64,000 bases of DNA from Glandiceps talaboti (lineage: Eukaryota; Hemichordata; Enteropneusta; Spengelidae): the NCBI RefSeq assembly GCF_964340395.1, contig NC_135559.1:388501-452500 (forward strand), given 5' to 3'. Each line of letters opens with the position of its first letter. The first letter of the stretch is position 1. Shown piece after piece: positions 47,831 through 60,048 of the stretch. The notes under the pieces are model-generated. The model was given only the letters and a program-made list of their open reading frames with translations, made no database searches and was not told the origin of the DNA. The position numbers and the translations under genes were made by a program.

Positions 47831-48028
47831 TTAGCTGTACAACAGCGTTACTCCCAACCAGTTCGTATCCAGGAATATCCTGTCGAGGCCGACTTCCCAA
47901 CAATGGCTCCGGAGATTCCGAAGGACCAGGACCAGGATCAGTCAACGGAACAGCCAACTAACATGGAAGATAATCCCACACTCAATGATAATGATAATGA
48001 TGATCAACCCCTGGCAAATAGCGAATAA
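47831..48028 (+). CDS. Alternative last exon of the seven-TM receptor
   Basis: The acceptor tgtattacag is followed by a phase-0 exon ending in TAA at 48028. It can replace exon 45954-46121 after LTWTQIK, giving a 373-residue protein. The two exons are homologous: LAVQQRYSQPVRIQEYPVEADFPTM against VALQTKSTDRALIREYPLGGEID (split for comparison). The tail here is acidic and Asn/Asp/Gln-rich (KDQDQDQSTEQ, NDNDNDD). AATAAA lies at about 48117. Mutual exclusivity is inferred. Confidence 0.75.
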   Translation, partial: LAVQQRYSQPVRIQEYPVEADFPTMAPEIPKDQDQDQSTEQPTNMEDNPTLNDNDNDDQPLANSE

Positions 48029-48070
48029 GGTGATCCGATGGTAGTGTGAAAAATAAGAATACCTGTAAGG

Positions 48071-49290
48071 ACTACCATGATTGGCCATTCATCGATGTTA
48101 ATATTAAAATCAACCAATAAAGCTAGACTTCTCATTACAGATGAAATCTTCAACTCACAGATTTAAAAAAAAATTGAAAACAAATCCCAATTTATTTTAC
48201 TCTGTGAGTAGAAATTTTCAGTTGTAACTATGAACCCAAGAACAATTATTCCAGACTTTATGCTGTTGAATGAGAGTTGGGCAAACTCTATAATTATTAG
48301 CCAGTCAATAATGTAGATAATGAAAACAACCAATAAAAATAGGCCTTATATTGTTTTGTGAAAGTTTTTAAAGGGGCATACTGATTGGCTCCTACCCATT
48401 TTCAATGAGTAAATCAACCAATAAGGATCAGAGTTTTCATGTTTTATTGAAGCTTTATTAGGTCTTCATGGTCAAAGTTGAACTCAAATCAACCAATAAG
48501 GCCAGTTGTCTCATGACATTAATTAATGTCATGTACAGAGTGTCATGAAGTCCTGTAAGATCTGCAATGATTGGCCAATATTCCATTATGATATCAACCA
48601 ATAACGCTGAGAGACATCTTATGTCTAATAAGGTCTACAATGATTGGCCAATAGTCAATGATGGTATTGATATCATCCAATAAGGCCAGCTCTTACTACA
48701 TGTAAGTGTCATGAAGTTCTGTAAGGTCTAAAATGATTGGCCAATATTTGATAATGATATTATTATCAACCAATAACACTGAGAGACATCTTATAAGGTC
48801 TACAATGATTGGCCAATTGTAAATGATTGTATAGGTATCATCCAATAAGGCCAGCTCTTACTAAGTGTCACAAAGTCCTGTAAGGTTTGCAGTGATTGAC
48901 CAATATTTAATGATGATATTATTATCAACCAATAACGCAGAGAGACATCTCATGTCTTTATGTCTTATAAGGTCTACAATGATTGGCCATTAGTCAATGA
49001 TTGTATTGATATCATCCAATAAGGCCAGCTCTTACTACGTGTCATGAAGTCCTGTAAGATCTACAATGATTGGCCAATAGTCAATGATGGTATTGATATC
49101 ATCCTATAAGGCCAGCTCTTACTAAGTGTCATGAAGTCCTGTAAGATCTACAATGATTGGCCAATAGTCAATGATGGTATTGATACCATCCAATATGGCC
49201 AGTTCTTACAAAGTGTCCTGCAAATCCTATAAGTATACAATGATTGGCTGAAATTCAATTCCAATATTGTAACAAACTAATGATGTTATC
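48071..49290 (+). repeat. Complex repeat array dense in CCAAT/ATTGG motifs
   Basis: Units of about 85-130 bp alternate tgattggccaatagtcaatg, atcatccaataaggccagct and ccaataacgctgagagacat. Two dozen or more CCAAT or ATTGG pentamers occur in both orientations, many as the back-to-back attggccaat. Starts about 40 bp after the alternative GPCR stop codon. Confidence 0.9.
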
Positions 49291-49637
49291 AGTGACATTT
49301 CTCCGACCAATAAATTTCATGCAAGAAAATTGCTAATATATATAAAAACTGAAAAAACCCCAATTTTAAGTAAAATATAACAATGAAATAGAAACCAGAA
49401 ACTTTATTTTTCAATTTTATGTATATAGATGTATATTACAGATAATTTCATAAAAGATAGTGGTACTTGTATTTTCTTAGTGTTGACTTTAAGTAAAATG
49501 TTCTCTCCACAGATTGGTCAATGTGGCCATATAGAGACAATATCAGAAATATGTTTGGCTTGTTTTTATCAACTTGTGCCCAATTTTAGTGCAGTCTCAG
49601 AAAAGTAATGGACAAGCTGTAAGAATATTTCCATGAG

Positions 49638-49669
49638 TGTAATCCTGTGTACTTGAACACAGGATTACA
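49638..49669 (+). other. Perfect 13-bp hairpin
   Basis: tgtaatcctgtgt, loop acttga, acacaggattaca. Isolated; function unknown. Confidence 0.6.
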
Positions 49670-50584
49670 TATGTGTTCAGTACATTGTGTTCTGAATATT
49701 GTCAGCCATTGATCAATCATGTGCATCACCAATGTACATAAATTACACTATGCTTATCAACTGATGTCTATTGTAATGTAAAAATCAGAAAACATTGTAA
49801 TCTTCCAGTATACAGTAAGAAGGAAGACACTGTACACTCTGATAGGGTTGTTAGTTGGGAGTCTACCAAACCTGTGTATTGTCCAGACATTACCAAGTTC
49901 TCTGTTAAGGCATGTGTACAAAAGTTTTCTTAGTGGCTGCGGATACAAGCTTACAGTAAAAGTGTTTTCCTAAGTGGTTATCTATTAAAAGTGCACTGGC
50001 TGTAACTGGTGTTAATCAGACAACCAACAATATATTCACTGTACAACATTGTTATACTATCGATAATTAGACACTACACTTTGATTACCGAATTTACATG
50101 AGGTAGGAAGACTTTGATTACTGTGAATTTACGTGGGGTAGAAGCCATTGAGGCTTTTAAAGATCCCTTACTGTTCTGAGGTGGTTATCAATAGGTGTAT
50201 TAGTAATAACCCTTTCTGGTAAACTGTTCCAAATGATTCGAGGCCATAGCTATAAGTAATACAGTGATTGGTTGAAACCATGATTGAATTCAAAGCTATA
50301 GACTCAATTAGTAATTGATTAGCATATTGCACTATATTATGTACAACTACACATATATATTTACTCAACAGGTGGTTCAAAACTGTATAGAATGTGTGTG
50401 AGCAAGTCGTTCTAACAAAACAGTTTTAAAAAATTCTCCTGCTTTAAACTAAAACCAGTGTGTACATAATTGACAAAAATATGACCTGTTTGAGTCTGTT
50501 TCACTCCAAAAAATTTAGTTTTGTATTGTATTCTTAGTCTTAATAGTGTAATTTTACAAACATGTAAAAAAATTAGTTTTGTAG

Positions 50585-50840
50585 CTGATCCAGATTCACA
50601 AATTCTGAGTCAGTGGTATCCCTAACACTACAAGAATTCTTCATTGTATTGAAACTAGATTCACAAGTTCTCACTGGTATCCCTAACACTACAAGAATTC
50701 TTCATTGTATTGAAACTAGATTCACAAGTTCTCACTGGTATCCCTAACACTACAAGAATTCTTCATTGTATTGAAACTAGATTCACAAGTTCTCAGTCAC
50801 TGGTAACACTACAAGAATTGTTCGTTGTGTTGAAACTAGA
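50585..50840 (+). repeat. About 62-bp tandem repeat, 4 copies
   Basis: actagattcacaagttctca and ctacaagaattcttcattgt recur in tandem. Confidence 0.93.
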
Positions 50841-51694
50841 AGAGATAGTTTTCTTCCAAATGTGTCGATGCAGTGACTCATATTTGTAGCTAAAGAACAA
50901 ACTTACCATCAGCATTTTGTAAATTTGTTTACAGTGTACATACAATTTTGCAATATGTGCACTTCTAAATGAAATAATTCATAGTTGGTAGATGTCAGTA
51001 TATGGTCTGTTAATGAATTCCCACCATTTATCAAATGTTGTATATATTTATTATATTTTCAAATTAGTTATTTCATTATATATGTTTGTTTGTTTGTTTT
51101 TGTGTGCATGCAATGTACTTTTCATTATTATCCTAATTTTTTGGGGGAAATATTTCTGTGTTAACAGGATGAAAGTTAAAACTCAGTGAAAATAAAATTT
51201 AAAATAAAGCAAAACAAAAAGTGACCATATAAAAGCTTTTGTCAATTAATCTTGTGGAAATAATTTTGTGTCGTCATAGCAACTTGTAAATTCTATCACT
51301 TTATCTTGGTGTCTCTGTTATTTGGGGACAAAAAGAAAGTATAAACATTCACCCATAAAGTCATTAATATGTGTGTTTTAATCAATCACATAATATTCTG
51401 CCCATTGATAAGTTAGTCTTCATTGGTAGCAGTTACCTAATGTCCAAATGTCTGTATTTTGTCATATCAAGATGCTACTTATATACAGTTTACATCATTC
51501 TAATAGTTGGGAGGTTTAAGTAACTGTCAGGTGATTTCTCTCAGAGGTCACCTGACCAAACACCATAACATTATTATGCTGATGACGTCTGAATGATTCA
51601 GATGAAAGATACGTAGTTGCTTCAAAAACTAGAATCCAATAGGTAGCTTTATTACTACTAATATACATAAAGTGTTCTATTTCATGGGTTTTGC

Positions 51695-51825
51695 CAACTA
51701 TGACCATGTACATGGGCAGGGATCACAGTGATGCAAGGCTCAAACAGAGACCTGCCTGTCAACTATGACCATGACATGGTTCACAGTGATGCAAGGCTCA
51801 AACAGAGACCTGCTTGTACTCCAGG
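51695..51825 (+). repeat. Tandem duplication of about 66 bp
   Basis: aactatgaccatg ... tcacagtgatgcaaggctca ... cagagacctgc occurs twice. Confidence 0.9.
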
Positions 51826-52229
51826 TTGTAGTACAGTACCTACAGCATTGATGGCTGACTTCCCTTGGGTACCATGCCTTTGAAGGTGTGGTCACTCAAA
51901 TCTGCATTTGGGTTTCACAACAGGGTCGTCTGCTATGATGCCCACAAGTGGGGCTTGCCTCTTCCCCTTCCCCCTCCACTTTAATCAGTGGCATCATTAT
52001 AATTGCCTCTGTGTCTTCTTATTTAATTAACAGTGTCATATTTCATTGGTATTTTGACCAAATAACAAGCAAACAATGCAAAAAAACTATATATTTTGTT
52101 CAGTGTATTTGACCCTAGTGAGTCAATAGGATTTATGTATGTATGCCTGCATGCACAGTTCAAGAGAATAAGTGTGTATGCAAGCAAGATATTATTTCTT
52201 TGACTATTTTATAAGAAAAGATACAGAAA

Positions 52230-52640
52230 GTTCTCCTGATTGGCTAATAATGAGTGAAGGTGCTCAGTGGACAACAAGATGTATTTATATTGGAGGAGTA
52301 ATTAAATCATGAATATCAGGTGCACCATTGGAGAAGTTTTCTTAGCCAATCAAATTGAAGTTGTTGCATTACCTTAGATAACCAGGTGTACCATTGGAGA
52401 AGTTTTCTTAACCAATGAAATTGAATTGTTGCATTACCTTAGATAACTAGGTGCACCATTGGAGAAGTTTTCTTAACCAATCAAATTGAATTATGGCATT
52501 ACCTTAGATAACCAGGTGCACCATTGGAGAAGTTTTCTCAGCCAATCAAATTGAATAGTGGCATTACCTCTTGGTAACTAGTTTTCACCACTGTAAAATT
52601 CTGATAGCTAATTAAACTGAATTGTGCCATTACTAAATTA
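52230..52640 (+). repeat. About 65-bp minisatellite with paired ATTGG and CCAAT
   Basis: caccattggagaagttttct followed by aaccaatcaaattgaat recurs at least four times (about 52324, 52390, 52451, 52519) with weaker flanking copies. Confidence 0.92.
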
Positions 52641-52764
52641 AATGTTGTTTCAACATTTGATGTTATGAAATCAATGTGACTGACACTACATTGTGAAATG
52701 TGAATAAAGGTATACAGAACACCAAGTTTGTAATGAATATAAGTGTATTTATGGTTGAACGGCT

Positions 52765-53045
52765 TTGAATCTACAGTTTGCAGGTGTGAGCCCCGTTGTT
52801 GCCATTATTTCTGAATGGCTAAAGTCCTTGGGCAAGGTTTGGACCACAACTGTGCCTCAGTCCACCCGGATGTATAGTTGGGGACCTCGTAGGATAGAGG
52901 TTGCAATGTGAATGCTTTAACCCTATGCACTTGTAGAGGCTGCAATGGCTTGTATGATTCCCAGGGAGTTGAGGGGTGCCGTAAATTGTAAAGCACTTTG
53001 AGCCCAGAGTGGGAAAACACTACATAAAAACCAAAAAAAACCCAG
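52765..53045 (+). mobile_element. SINE-like retroposon
   Basis: A tRNA B-box-like start (caggtgtgagccccg), a central ccttgggcaaggtttggacc ... tgcctcagtccacccgg segment and a tail aagcactttgagcccagagt ... aacactacataaaaacc ending in A-rich sequence. This layout matches tRNA-derived SINEs with a LINE-type 3' tail seen in marine invertebrates and fish. The long minus-strand open frame across it is spurious. Confidence 0.7.
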
Positions 53046-53379
53046 CCCATTATTATTTTTTAATTATTTATATTGATAGTGAAAATGATAATGTATAAAA
53101 CTTTTGTACACTGTGTGTCTTGTAAGCCAGTTTGACATCCACTGACACAAAGTAATTTCTTGCAGTGTTCCCCATCCAAATGTAGCAGTATTAATAACAT
53201 TTTGGTCGTGTCAGAGGATAAAATGTAGCAATTTTACTAAGATTTATAGGATAAAATGTAGAAATTAGTAACATTTTTTCTTAGACGACATCCTATGTCA
53301 GGTTAACTGGTTTCTATCGTAACACAGATATTACGTGAATTGATCAAGGGTAAATTGACTTGATAAATGAAATGGGTTC

Positions 53380-53985
53380 CTATCGTTTTTACCTTTAGAG
53401 TGGCGAGGTTCAACCTGTTGTCTTGTAGATCTCCCTGTCGTTTTTACCTTTAAAGTAGCGAGGTTCAACCTGTTATCTTGTAGATCTCCCTGTCGTTTTT
53501 ACCTTTAAAGTAGCGAGGTTCAACCTGTTATCTTGTAGATCTCCCTGTCGTTTTTACCTTTAAAGTAGCGAGGTTCAAACTGTTATCTTGTAGATCTCCC
53601 TGTCGTTTTTACCTTTAGAGTGGCGAGGTTCAAACTGTTATCTTGTAGCTCTCCCTATCGTTTTTACCTTTAAAGTGGCGAGGTTCAAACTGTTATCTTG
53701 TAGATCTCCCTATCGTTTTTACCTTTAAAGTAGCGAGGTTCAACCTGTTATCTTGTAGATCTCCCTGTCGTTTTTACCTTTAGAGTGGCGAGGTTCAACC
53801 TGTTATCTTGTAGATCTCCCTGTCGTTTTTACCTTTAGAGTGGCGAGGTTCAACCTGTTATCTTGTAGATCTCCCTGTCGTTTTTACCTTTAGAGTGGCG
53901 AGGTTCAAACTGTTATCTTGTAGATCTCCCTGTCGTTTTTACCTTTAGAGTGGCGAGGTTCAAACTGTTATCTTGTAGATCTCCT
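53380..53985 (+). repeat. 55-bp minisatellite, about 11 copies
   Basis: Unit gtcgtttttacctttaaagt plus agcgaggttcaacctgttat plus cttgtagatctccct. Copies differ at a few positions (taaagtagc/tagagtggc; aacc/aaac) and appear in runs, as expected from recent unequal exchange. Confidence 0.97.
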
Positions 53986-54391
53986 TGAAATGAAACAATT
54001 GATGTGTTCGAAACGAAGTGAAGGAAGTTTTGACAGCAAACACACGATGACAATAATTTGAACTGTATAGTTTCAAAATGTTAAAATGTTTGTAGTAATT
54101 AATTGTATTTTCAATCGAAACTCGGGTTTACTAGACATTTTATTTTAGTCGGTATATGAGATTTTCGATTTCCAATGACTATACATGTAAGTTAGTTACT
54201 ACTGTTGGTCACTACCCTGTAAACACAGCTAGGATATCACATCCCATAAACGTACGTACAGTAGTTGGATGCAGCATGCAGCACTCAACACATTCATTGG
54301 GTGAGTAGCATGTATGGAAACGCCACCAACGACATTATTTAGACATCACCGAGAAAGATGAAAGATCATGAATTGCTCACCAATACAAGTA

Positions 54392-54650
54392 CTCACTGTG
54401 TCACCATAGTGCACAGGGGACCCAGGAACCGTGTGACAAACAAAACAAACCAAATCAAACAAATAAATAAACTATCAAATAAATGACAAATGAACAAGCA
54501 AACGAACGACAAGTATAGGGACAGATAAAATAATTAAATAAACCAGCAAATAAACAGATACTCGTGGGGGTATACTAGATATGTTTTTTGTACCCATCAC
54601 TATAAAAAACACAATTCCTGGGTCCCCTGTGCATAGTGTAGTGCCAGTGT
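54392..54650 (+). mobile_element. Small MITE-like element with about 30-bp inverted termini
   Basis: catagtgcacaggggaccca plus ggaac at about 54402-54430 is inverted as ttcctgggtcccctgtgcat plus agtgt at about 54614-54640. The A-rich interior (caaataaataaa...) is non-coding. Confidence 0.65.
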
Positions 54651-54834
54651 TACGACTCCGAAATATATTTTTTTGATGTCTGTATGGACCGTTACATCTT
54701 GGAACTTGACAAATCAATCGTTGGTATATACTACTTGTTCTCATCACTTCTTAAAGTCACACCACATATAATGTATTTCTTTAATTTGACAGACTTGCCA
54801 CCATATCTTGTCCACTGTAAGAATGAAGATGTGT

Positions 54835-55075
54835 GCATTTTATGACTGACCTAGGTAGTATGGATGTATTTTCGAGTATCAGAATGACATGACTAACCTT
54901 GTATGGATGTATCTTCGAGTGCTAGAATGACTAACCTAGGTAGTATGGATGTATCTTCGAGTACCAGAATATATAACATGACTAACCTTGGTAGTATGGA
55001 TGTATCTTCGAGTACCAGAATGACATGACTAACCTAGGTAGTATGGATGTATCTTCGAGTGCTAGAATTATGGTG
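54835..55075 (+). repeat. About 48-bp repeat, 5 copies
   Basis: ggtagtatggatgtatcttc plus gagtaccagaatgac with variable gaps. Confidence 0.9.
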
Positions 55076-57129
55076 ATGATAAATGATTCAGCAGAGTGTT
55101 CTTCCCAAATTGCAGATTGTCACGACAGTTCTCAGTTTAACCTCAATCTACTACTTCAAACGAAATATTATAATCTCATTTAAATTGTATCTCTACTTCA
55201 AAGTACTTTGTTCTCGTTATATCCTTAATCTGTGGTATTCAATTTATTGGACTATACAGTTTATATGCGGTGCCTGATCTACTTTTCGGTTGTTATAATT
55301 TCTTACCCTGGAGCAAAAATTTTTTTTTTTCCTTAGGATATTTCGACATTTTTGTTTGAAATGTCTCCAGTACGTGTTTAACTTGCAATATGCCATCGTG
55401 AATATCCTGAATGTTGCATCATGGGAAATATGTTGATAAATATGAATTAATCAGTATTGTAAACAATTGTAGTACATTGTTTGTAACTATAAATAATCAA
55501 TTCATGGTTACCCTGACCATTGTAAAAGGTTTATTCTATCGATAGCTCCAGGTGAGGTATTACCATAACTACAGATAATCCCAGAGTCCTTTGCGTCTGG
55601 GCATCATGTGCTCATTCTGGATTGCAAGTTCCGAATCCCCTATTGGAAAACAAAATCTCATCGTTGGGAGTGGGTCTGTAACGATGTAAAGTTAATTTGC
55701 AATGGTGTACGTGTCAGAAGTTTTTGAAGGAATTCAGATTAATTTGAATAAAAGGTGGTAAAAGGTTATTGACACTTTGTACATCAGTAGTACCGGGTGC
55801 CATCGTACGAATCATTTACAATGGAAGCCAGTTAACTTGGAATTCGAAGTAAACGTCCTCTGACTCGACTACTATTTTGTTAACATTAACTGTCATATTT
55901 TACAGTTTGGGTCGACAGAAATCTTACATACATACTATACTTCATCCTCAGGTGAGACAAAAATCTGACCAACATCGTTAAACTTTCTTTGCTTGAGCAT
56001 AGACGTTGGAGAGACGTCAATGGCTTAAGATATAAACTTTGGGTGACCCGTTCTACTTTTAAAAAGATTGAAATTGTAAAGTCGTAAACCACAGACCTCT
56101 TTATGACATTTTTCAAATACTTCATTTTTTTGTTGCGTCAGCGGGAAAAATGTGGGAATGAAATTTTTGTCGAATCATATCACGAATTACTGCAGCAGTG
56201 TTGGTAAGATTCTTGTTGTGTATAACATGTATCGATGTTAGTAATACTTGTTTGTCGAGTCAGACAACACTCTGCTGAGTCAAGTTATGTCACGTGACTT
56301 CTATTGTAACCATCACACCAAGTTGACTTTCAAAAAAAGAAAGATTTCGGCCCTTTTTCAGACTCGATCGATTTGTATTTGGTTTGTATTTGTTAGTATA
56401 TTAATGTATACGTGTAGCGGCCGGGCAAGACCAAAAGTTCTGATTCTCAAGAAAATAACTATTAAAAAACTCCTAGATCTGAAATTATTTTGAAGAAAAT
56501 AATAATAATATATAATGGAACAAAGCGAGGAGGACGGGCAACATGTTTCTGTTTCAATAGTATCCAATTGTAACTTTTGAAAAATAATTGTTGGATGTTT
56601 TGTGAGAATACAAATGAAGAAGTCACGCGACTATCGGACAACTACTCATAGAGGTAAAGTACGCTGCACTGTCATGCTTTATGAATACATCATAAATTTC
56701 GATAACAGCTCATTTTACGACTGAAAGATGTCAAACAGTGAAGACATATAATATGTCATTAATATTAGAACTGATGACCTTCAACCCACATACCATTGGT
56801 AGGACGCGACCACAAATTAAAAAATATGCTACTCGAATTTTGACAACAGGTATCGTCGACTTAAGAACGAAACCCTTTTATCTTACTAACCTTGATTCTA
56901 GTCCCGTCAAGGTGGGCGAGACTACCTGTTACTGGGTGAATTTTTGAAATTGAATTTACACCAAAATTGGAGAATATGATACAATAAAACCAGTTAACTT
57001 TTAATAGAGCGTTCGACTTACTAACATTGCTACATTTTATCGTTTTTCTCGACAAAACCTTACTAACATTGCTACAAAAATTGAAGTGTAACTTGTCATC
57101 TGCTAGGGCAGGCAAATCACCAACAGTTA

Positions 57130-57231
57130 ACGCATACATACATACATACATACATACATACATACATACATACATACATACATACATACATACATACATA
57201 CATACATACATACATACATACATACATACAT
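57130..57231 (+). repeat. (CATA)n microsatellite
   Basis: About 25 perfect units. Confidence 0.98.
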
Positions 57232-57579
57232 AGTGACTTCTGGGTCATCTCGCACTGGAAATAATTCGAATGAACCCCCTCCCCTCAGTATTTTTGCCTA
57301 GTAATATTTGACCCCTGACATCGACTCAGCAGTACTTGTTATATTTTCAACGATAAGTTGCCGACTGGTCCTTCCCTATTAGAATTGTTTATATACTGAA
57401 TGTTTTTTTTTTAAATATAAAAGTACATTTTTCACTTTATTCTATGTTGTTGTACTTCATTTAGTTTAATTTCGGTTAATTGTTTATATTCCGTAACAAA
57501 TCTAGTTTAATATATGGCAAGTTTCTATACTAACTCTAGCAATAGTGTGTATGGCGGGATGGAGAGAGAGAGAGAGGGG

Positions 57580-57596
57580 GGGCGGACGGACGGACG

Positions 57597-57690
<94 letters not shown>
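57580..57690 (+). repeat. (GGAC)n then (GACA)n microsatellite
   Basis: ggacggacggacggac followed by about 23 GACA units, within a purine-rich gagagagagg context. Confidence 0.97.
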
Positions 57691-58338
57691 TAGGAGAGGG
57701 TGAGAGATGATGTGTGCAGGAGTGAAAGAGGAAGGGGAGACTAACTGGATAATTAATATTTCGTATTTGGAAAGACTATCGGCCAGTAAATATTAAACGC
57801 GATATGTAACGTTTATTCTTGGAATATTTGTCACACTGCAGTCAAGGCTTCTATCAGGTTAACTTTGCCAGCACTATTCAGAACTGACGTTCGACATTGC
57901 GAATCTGTACATACCTAGGCCTACCGATGTGACACCGAAGTACCTATATATTTGAAACTCATGGTATAAAGTAAATAATCATAGGCGATTCCAAAAATGA
58001 CCTTTATATACACTGAACCAGAACATTTCAAGTCATACATTCCACTACGCATTTCGATAGATTTAACACTTTTGTCCTGATTTTCATTAACTTATCCTTT
58101 CCTTTCTTCAGCGTCAGGCTGGTGATTCCCTGTATGTCAGTTTTTTGAATCTGTACGGAAACCCTTTACTCTTTGTGATATTTTCCCCAATCTTCTAGAT
58201 AACAGTTTAACCGTGTAAAAATCAGAGGAACATATAACTTAACACCTGCTAGAGATATGCTTACTGTGCCTTTGTTTTCTCTTTATATCAACTCAAACAA
58301 CTTGTAGAGTAAGTTACTACGGTAAATGACGTAATTTA

Positions 58339-58398
58339 GGCGGGAACACAATTGAATTGGGCGGGAACACAATTGAATTTGGGCGGGAACACAATTGA
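58339..58398 (+). promoter_or_regulatory. Three tandem E2F-like GGCGGGAA sites
   Basis: ggcgggaacacaattgaa is repeated at 58339, 58360 and 58382 (21-22 bp spacing, two helical turns), next to a CRE-like tgacgtaa at 58327. Matches the E2F/DP core GGCGGGAA. Regulatory role inferred. Confidence 0.45.
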
Positions 58399-58930
58399 AC
58401 TATTTTGGGTGAACACCAAATCCCGTCAAGAGATTCTACTGTGTCTTAGGAAATGAACACTGACGAATTAGCCCAAGATAAGAACAATAAAAGACTTCTA
58501 CACGAAAACAATAACACCTTTTCAAATACCACAATAGAACAGTCACTGATAATTTATTGTAAAAGAAGAAAAAGACCTGAAGATATGTACGAGTTCAAAA
58601 CTCTTCAAATTGAAGCATACCTCTAATAAGAAAACCAGAATGCTAACTTGAGTTATTTCAAGACTATATCTGTGATATAACTGAGTATACAGACGAATGG
58701 AATAAAAGTGTTGTACAAAGATACGCTTAGAACTTGGAAACACAGAGTTCAAAACTTTTATACTTTGTATAATTGCGAAAAAGAACATTAGACAACAAAT
58801 CTTGTGTACATCTATAGCAACGATTACGTTATTGGTTCAACTTTAACCTAGTGTCAACTAGCTGTGGTCATGGATCGGTAGTACAAAAGATAAATGTGAG
58901 TTATTTATGAATTCATAATTTCACAGGCCG

Positions 58931-59042
58931 TTATAAATATTCTGGTTAGACTCACCTCCTGCCATTTCGACATAGCTTCAATTCTTCGTCGCTTCCCTAA
59001 TTTGTCCGTTCGGTGCTCACGTAAAGGTAAGCATTTTTTCAT
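58931..59042. promoter_or_regulatory. Possible first exon/promoter; orientation unresolved
   Basis: Two readings. Plus strand: TATAAAT at 58932, a presumed start about 30 bp downstream, and a consensus donor AAG/gtaagc at 59027, i.e. a non-coding first exon. Minus strand: an ATG at 59042 opens 29 codons rich in K/R (LREHRTDKLGKRRRIEAMSK) ending at 58956 in a good donor GAG/gtgagt. I found no second exon for either reading, and I do not recognise the peptide. Confidence 0.3.
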
Positions 59043-59937
59043 TTCAACGTGTTTCTTTTGTTATTAAAACCTCAAAACTAAGGACAGGCTGTAAATTACA
59101 GAATATTTATTGGTGAAGAGCAGATGATAATTGTGTAAGTGTGGGCAAAATATTAGTTTTTATTTATTTTATTTGTGTTGTCAATTTGCGACATTTAAGC
59201 TTTATGTAAAACATACCATTAATTCGTCAAACCTGCGATGGGCAGTTTAAGAAAAAACATCAAGTATACGTAATGTAAAAGACTATGTGTGTGTGGGGTG
59301 GGGATTTGTTACAATATTAATTCGTTAACACCTGTTTGTTATATTTTAGCGTTATTCGTTCTTTTTTCCAAAGTACCCATCAAACTTCAAACTTTGTTCT
59401 ATCCGTTCGACTGTCATGTGATGGTCAATCTGTCGACTGTAATGGTCAGTCTTAGGTGACTTTTGAATCTTTCACCACTTTGACATTTTCTCTTTAAAAG
59501 TTGAATAAAACGTGATCTATAGTAGACGCAATTAGATAAATTATTTCGATAAATCGGAAACGAATTAATTCAAGTTGTTACATGTTTACCAAAACGCAAC
59601 AACAAATGTATATTATGTGTATATTGGTAGTGTTTTAATTTACCTTTCCTATCGTATTTATAATTAGCTCTGATTTTTCTCTAAATTGATGAAATTGTAG
59701 TATCGTACATGGATGTGAATACCTTAACTTCCTTTAATCGTGTTCATTTCTAGCTCCACTGAGATTTGTTAATTGAGTCGACGAAATTAAATAATATCAT
59801 ATTTGGAGTGAATGGAGTGTGTGGATTCATTTCTTGATCCCATCGTTATGAGGTGTCATGTACATATATACAAGTAGTGTTTAATGATAAATCTCAATAA
59901 ATAAATAAACACAACATTAAACTTGTCTATTCATAAA

Positions 59938-59988
59938 CCACCACCACCACAAACCACCACCACCACCACCACCACCACCACCACCACC

Positions 59989-60020
<32 letters not shown>

Positions 60021-60048
60021 CACCACCACCACCACCACCACCACCAAT
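59938..60048 (+). repeat. (CCA)n with (CAA)n insert
   Basis: CCA runs flank five ACA/CAA units. The Trp-run open frame antisense to it is spurious. Confidence 0.97.

Larger units (their letters stand above)
55076..58955. other. Gene-free stretch with rising CpG content
   Basis: No convincing exon chain. Contains an E2F-like gcgggaaaaa at about 56141, a (CATA)n tract at 57130-57231, a (GACG)/(GACA)n tract at 57580-57690, and three E2F-like sites at 58339-58389. Confidence 0.5.

Noticed and set aside
52805-53050. Minus-strand 81-codon open frame
   Set aside because: Lies across a SINE-like repeat and lacks protein-family resemblance.
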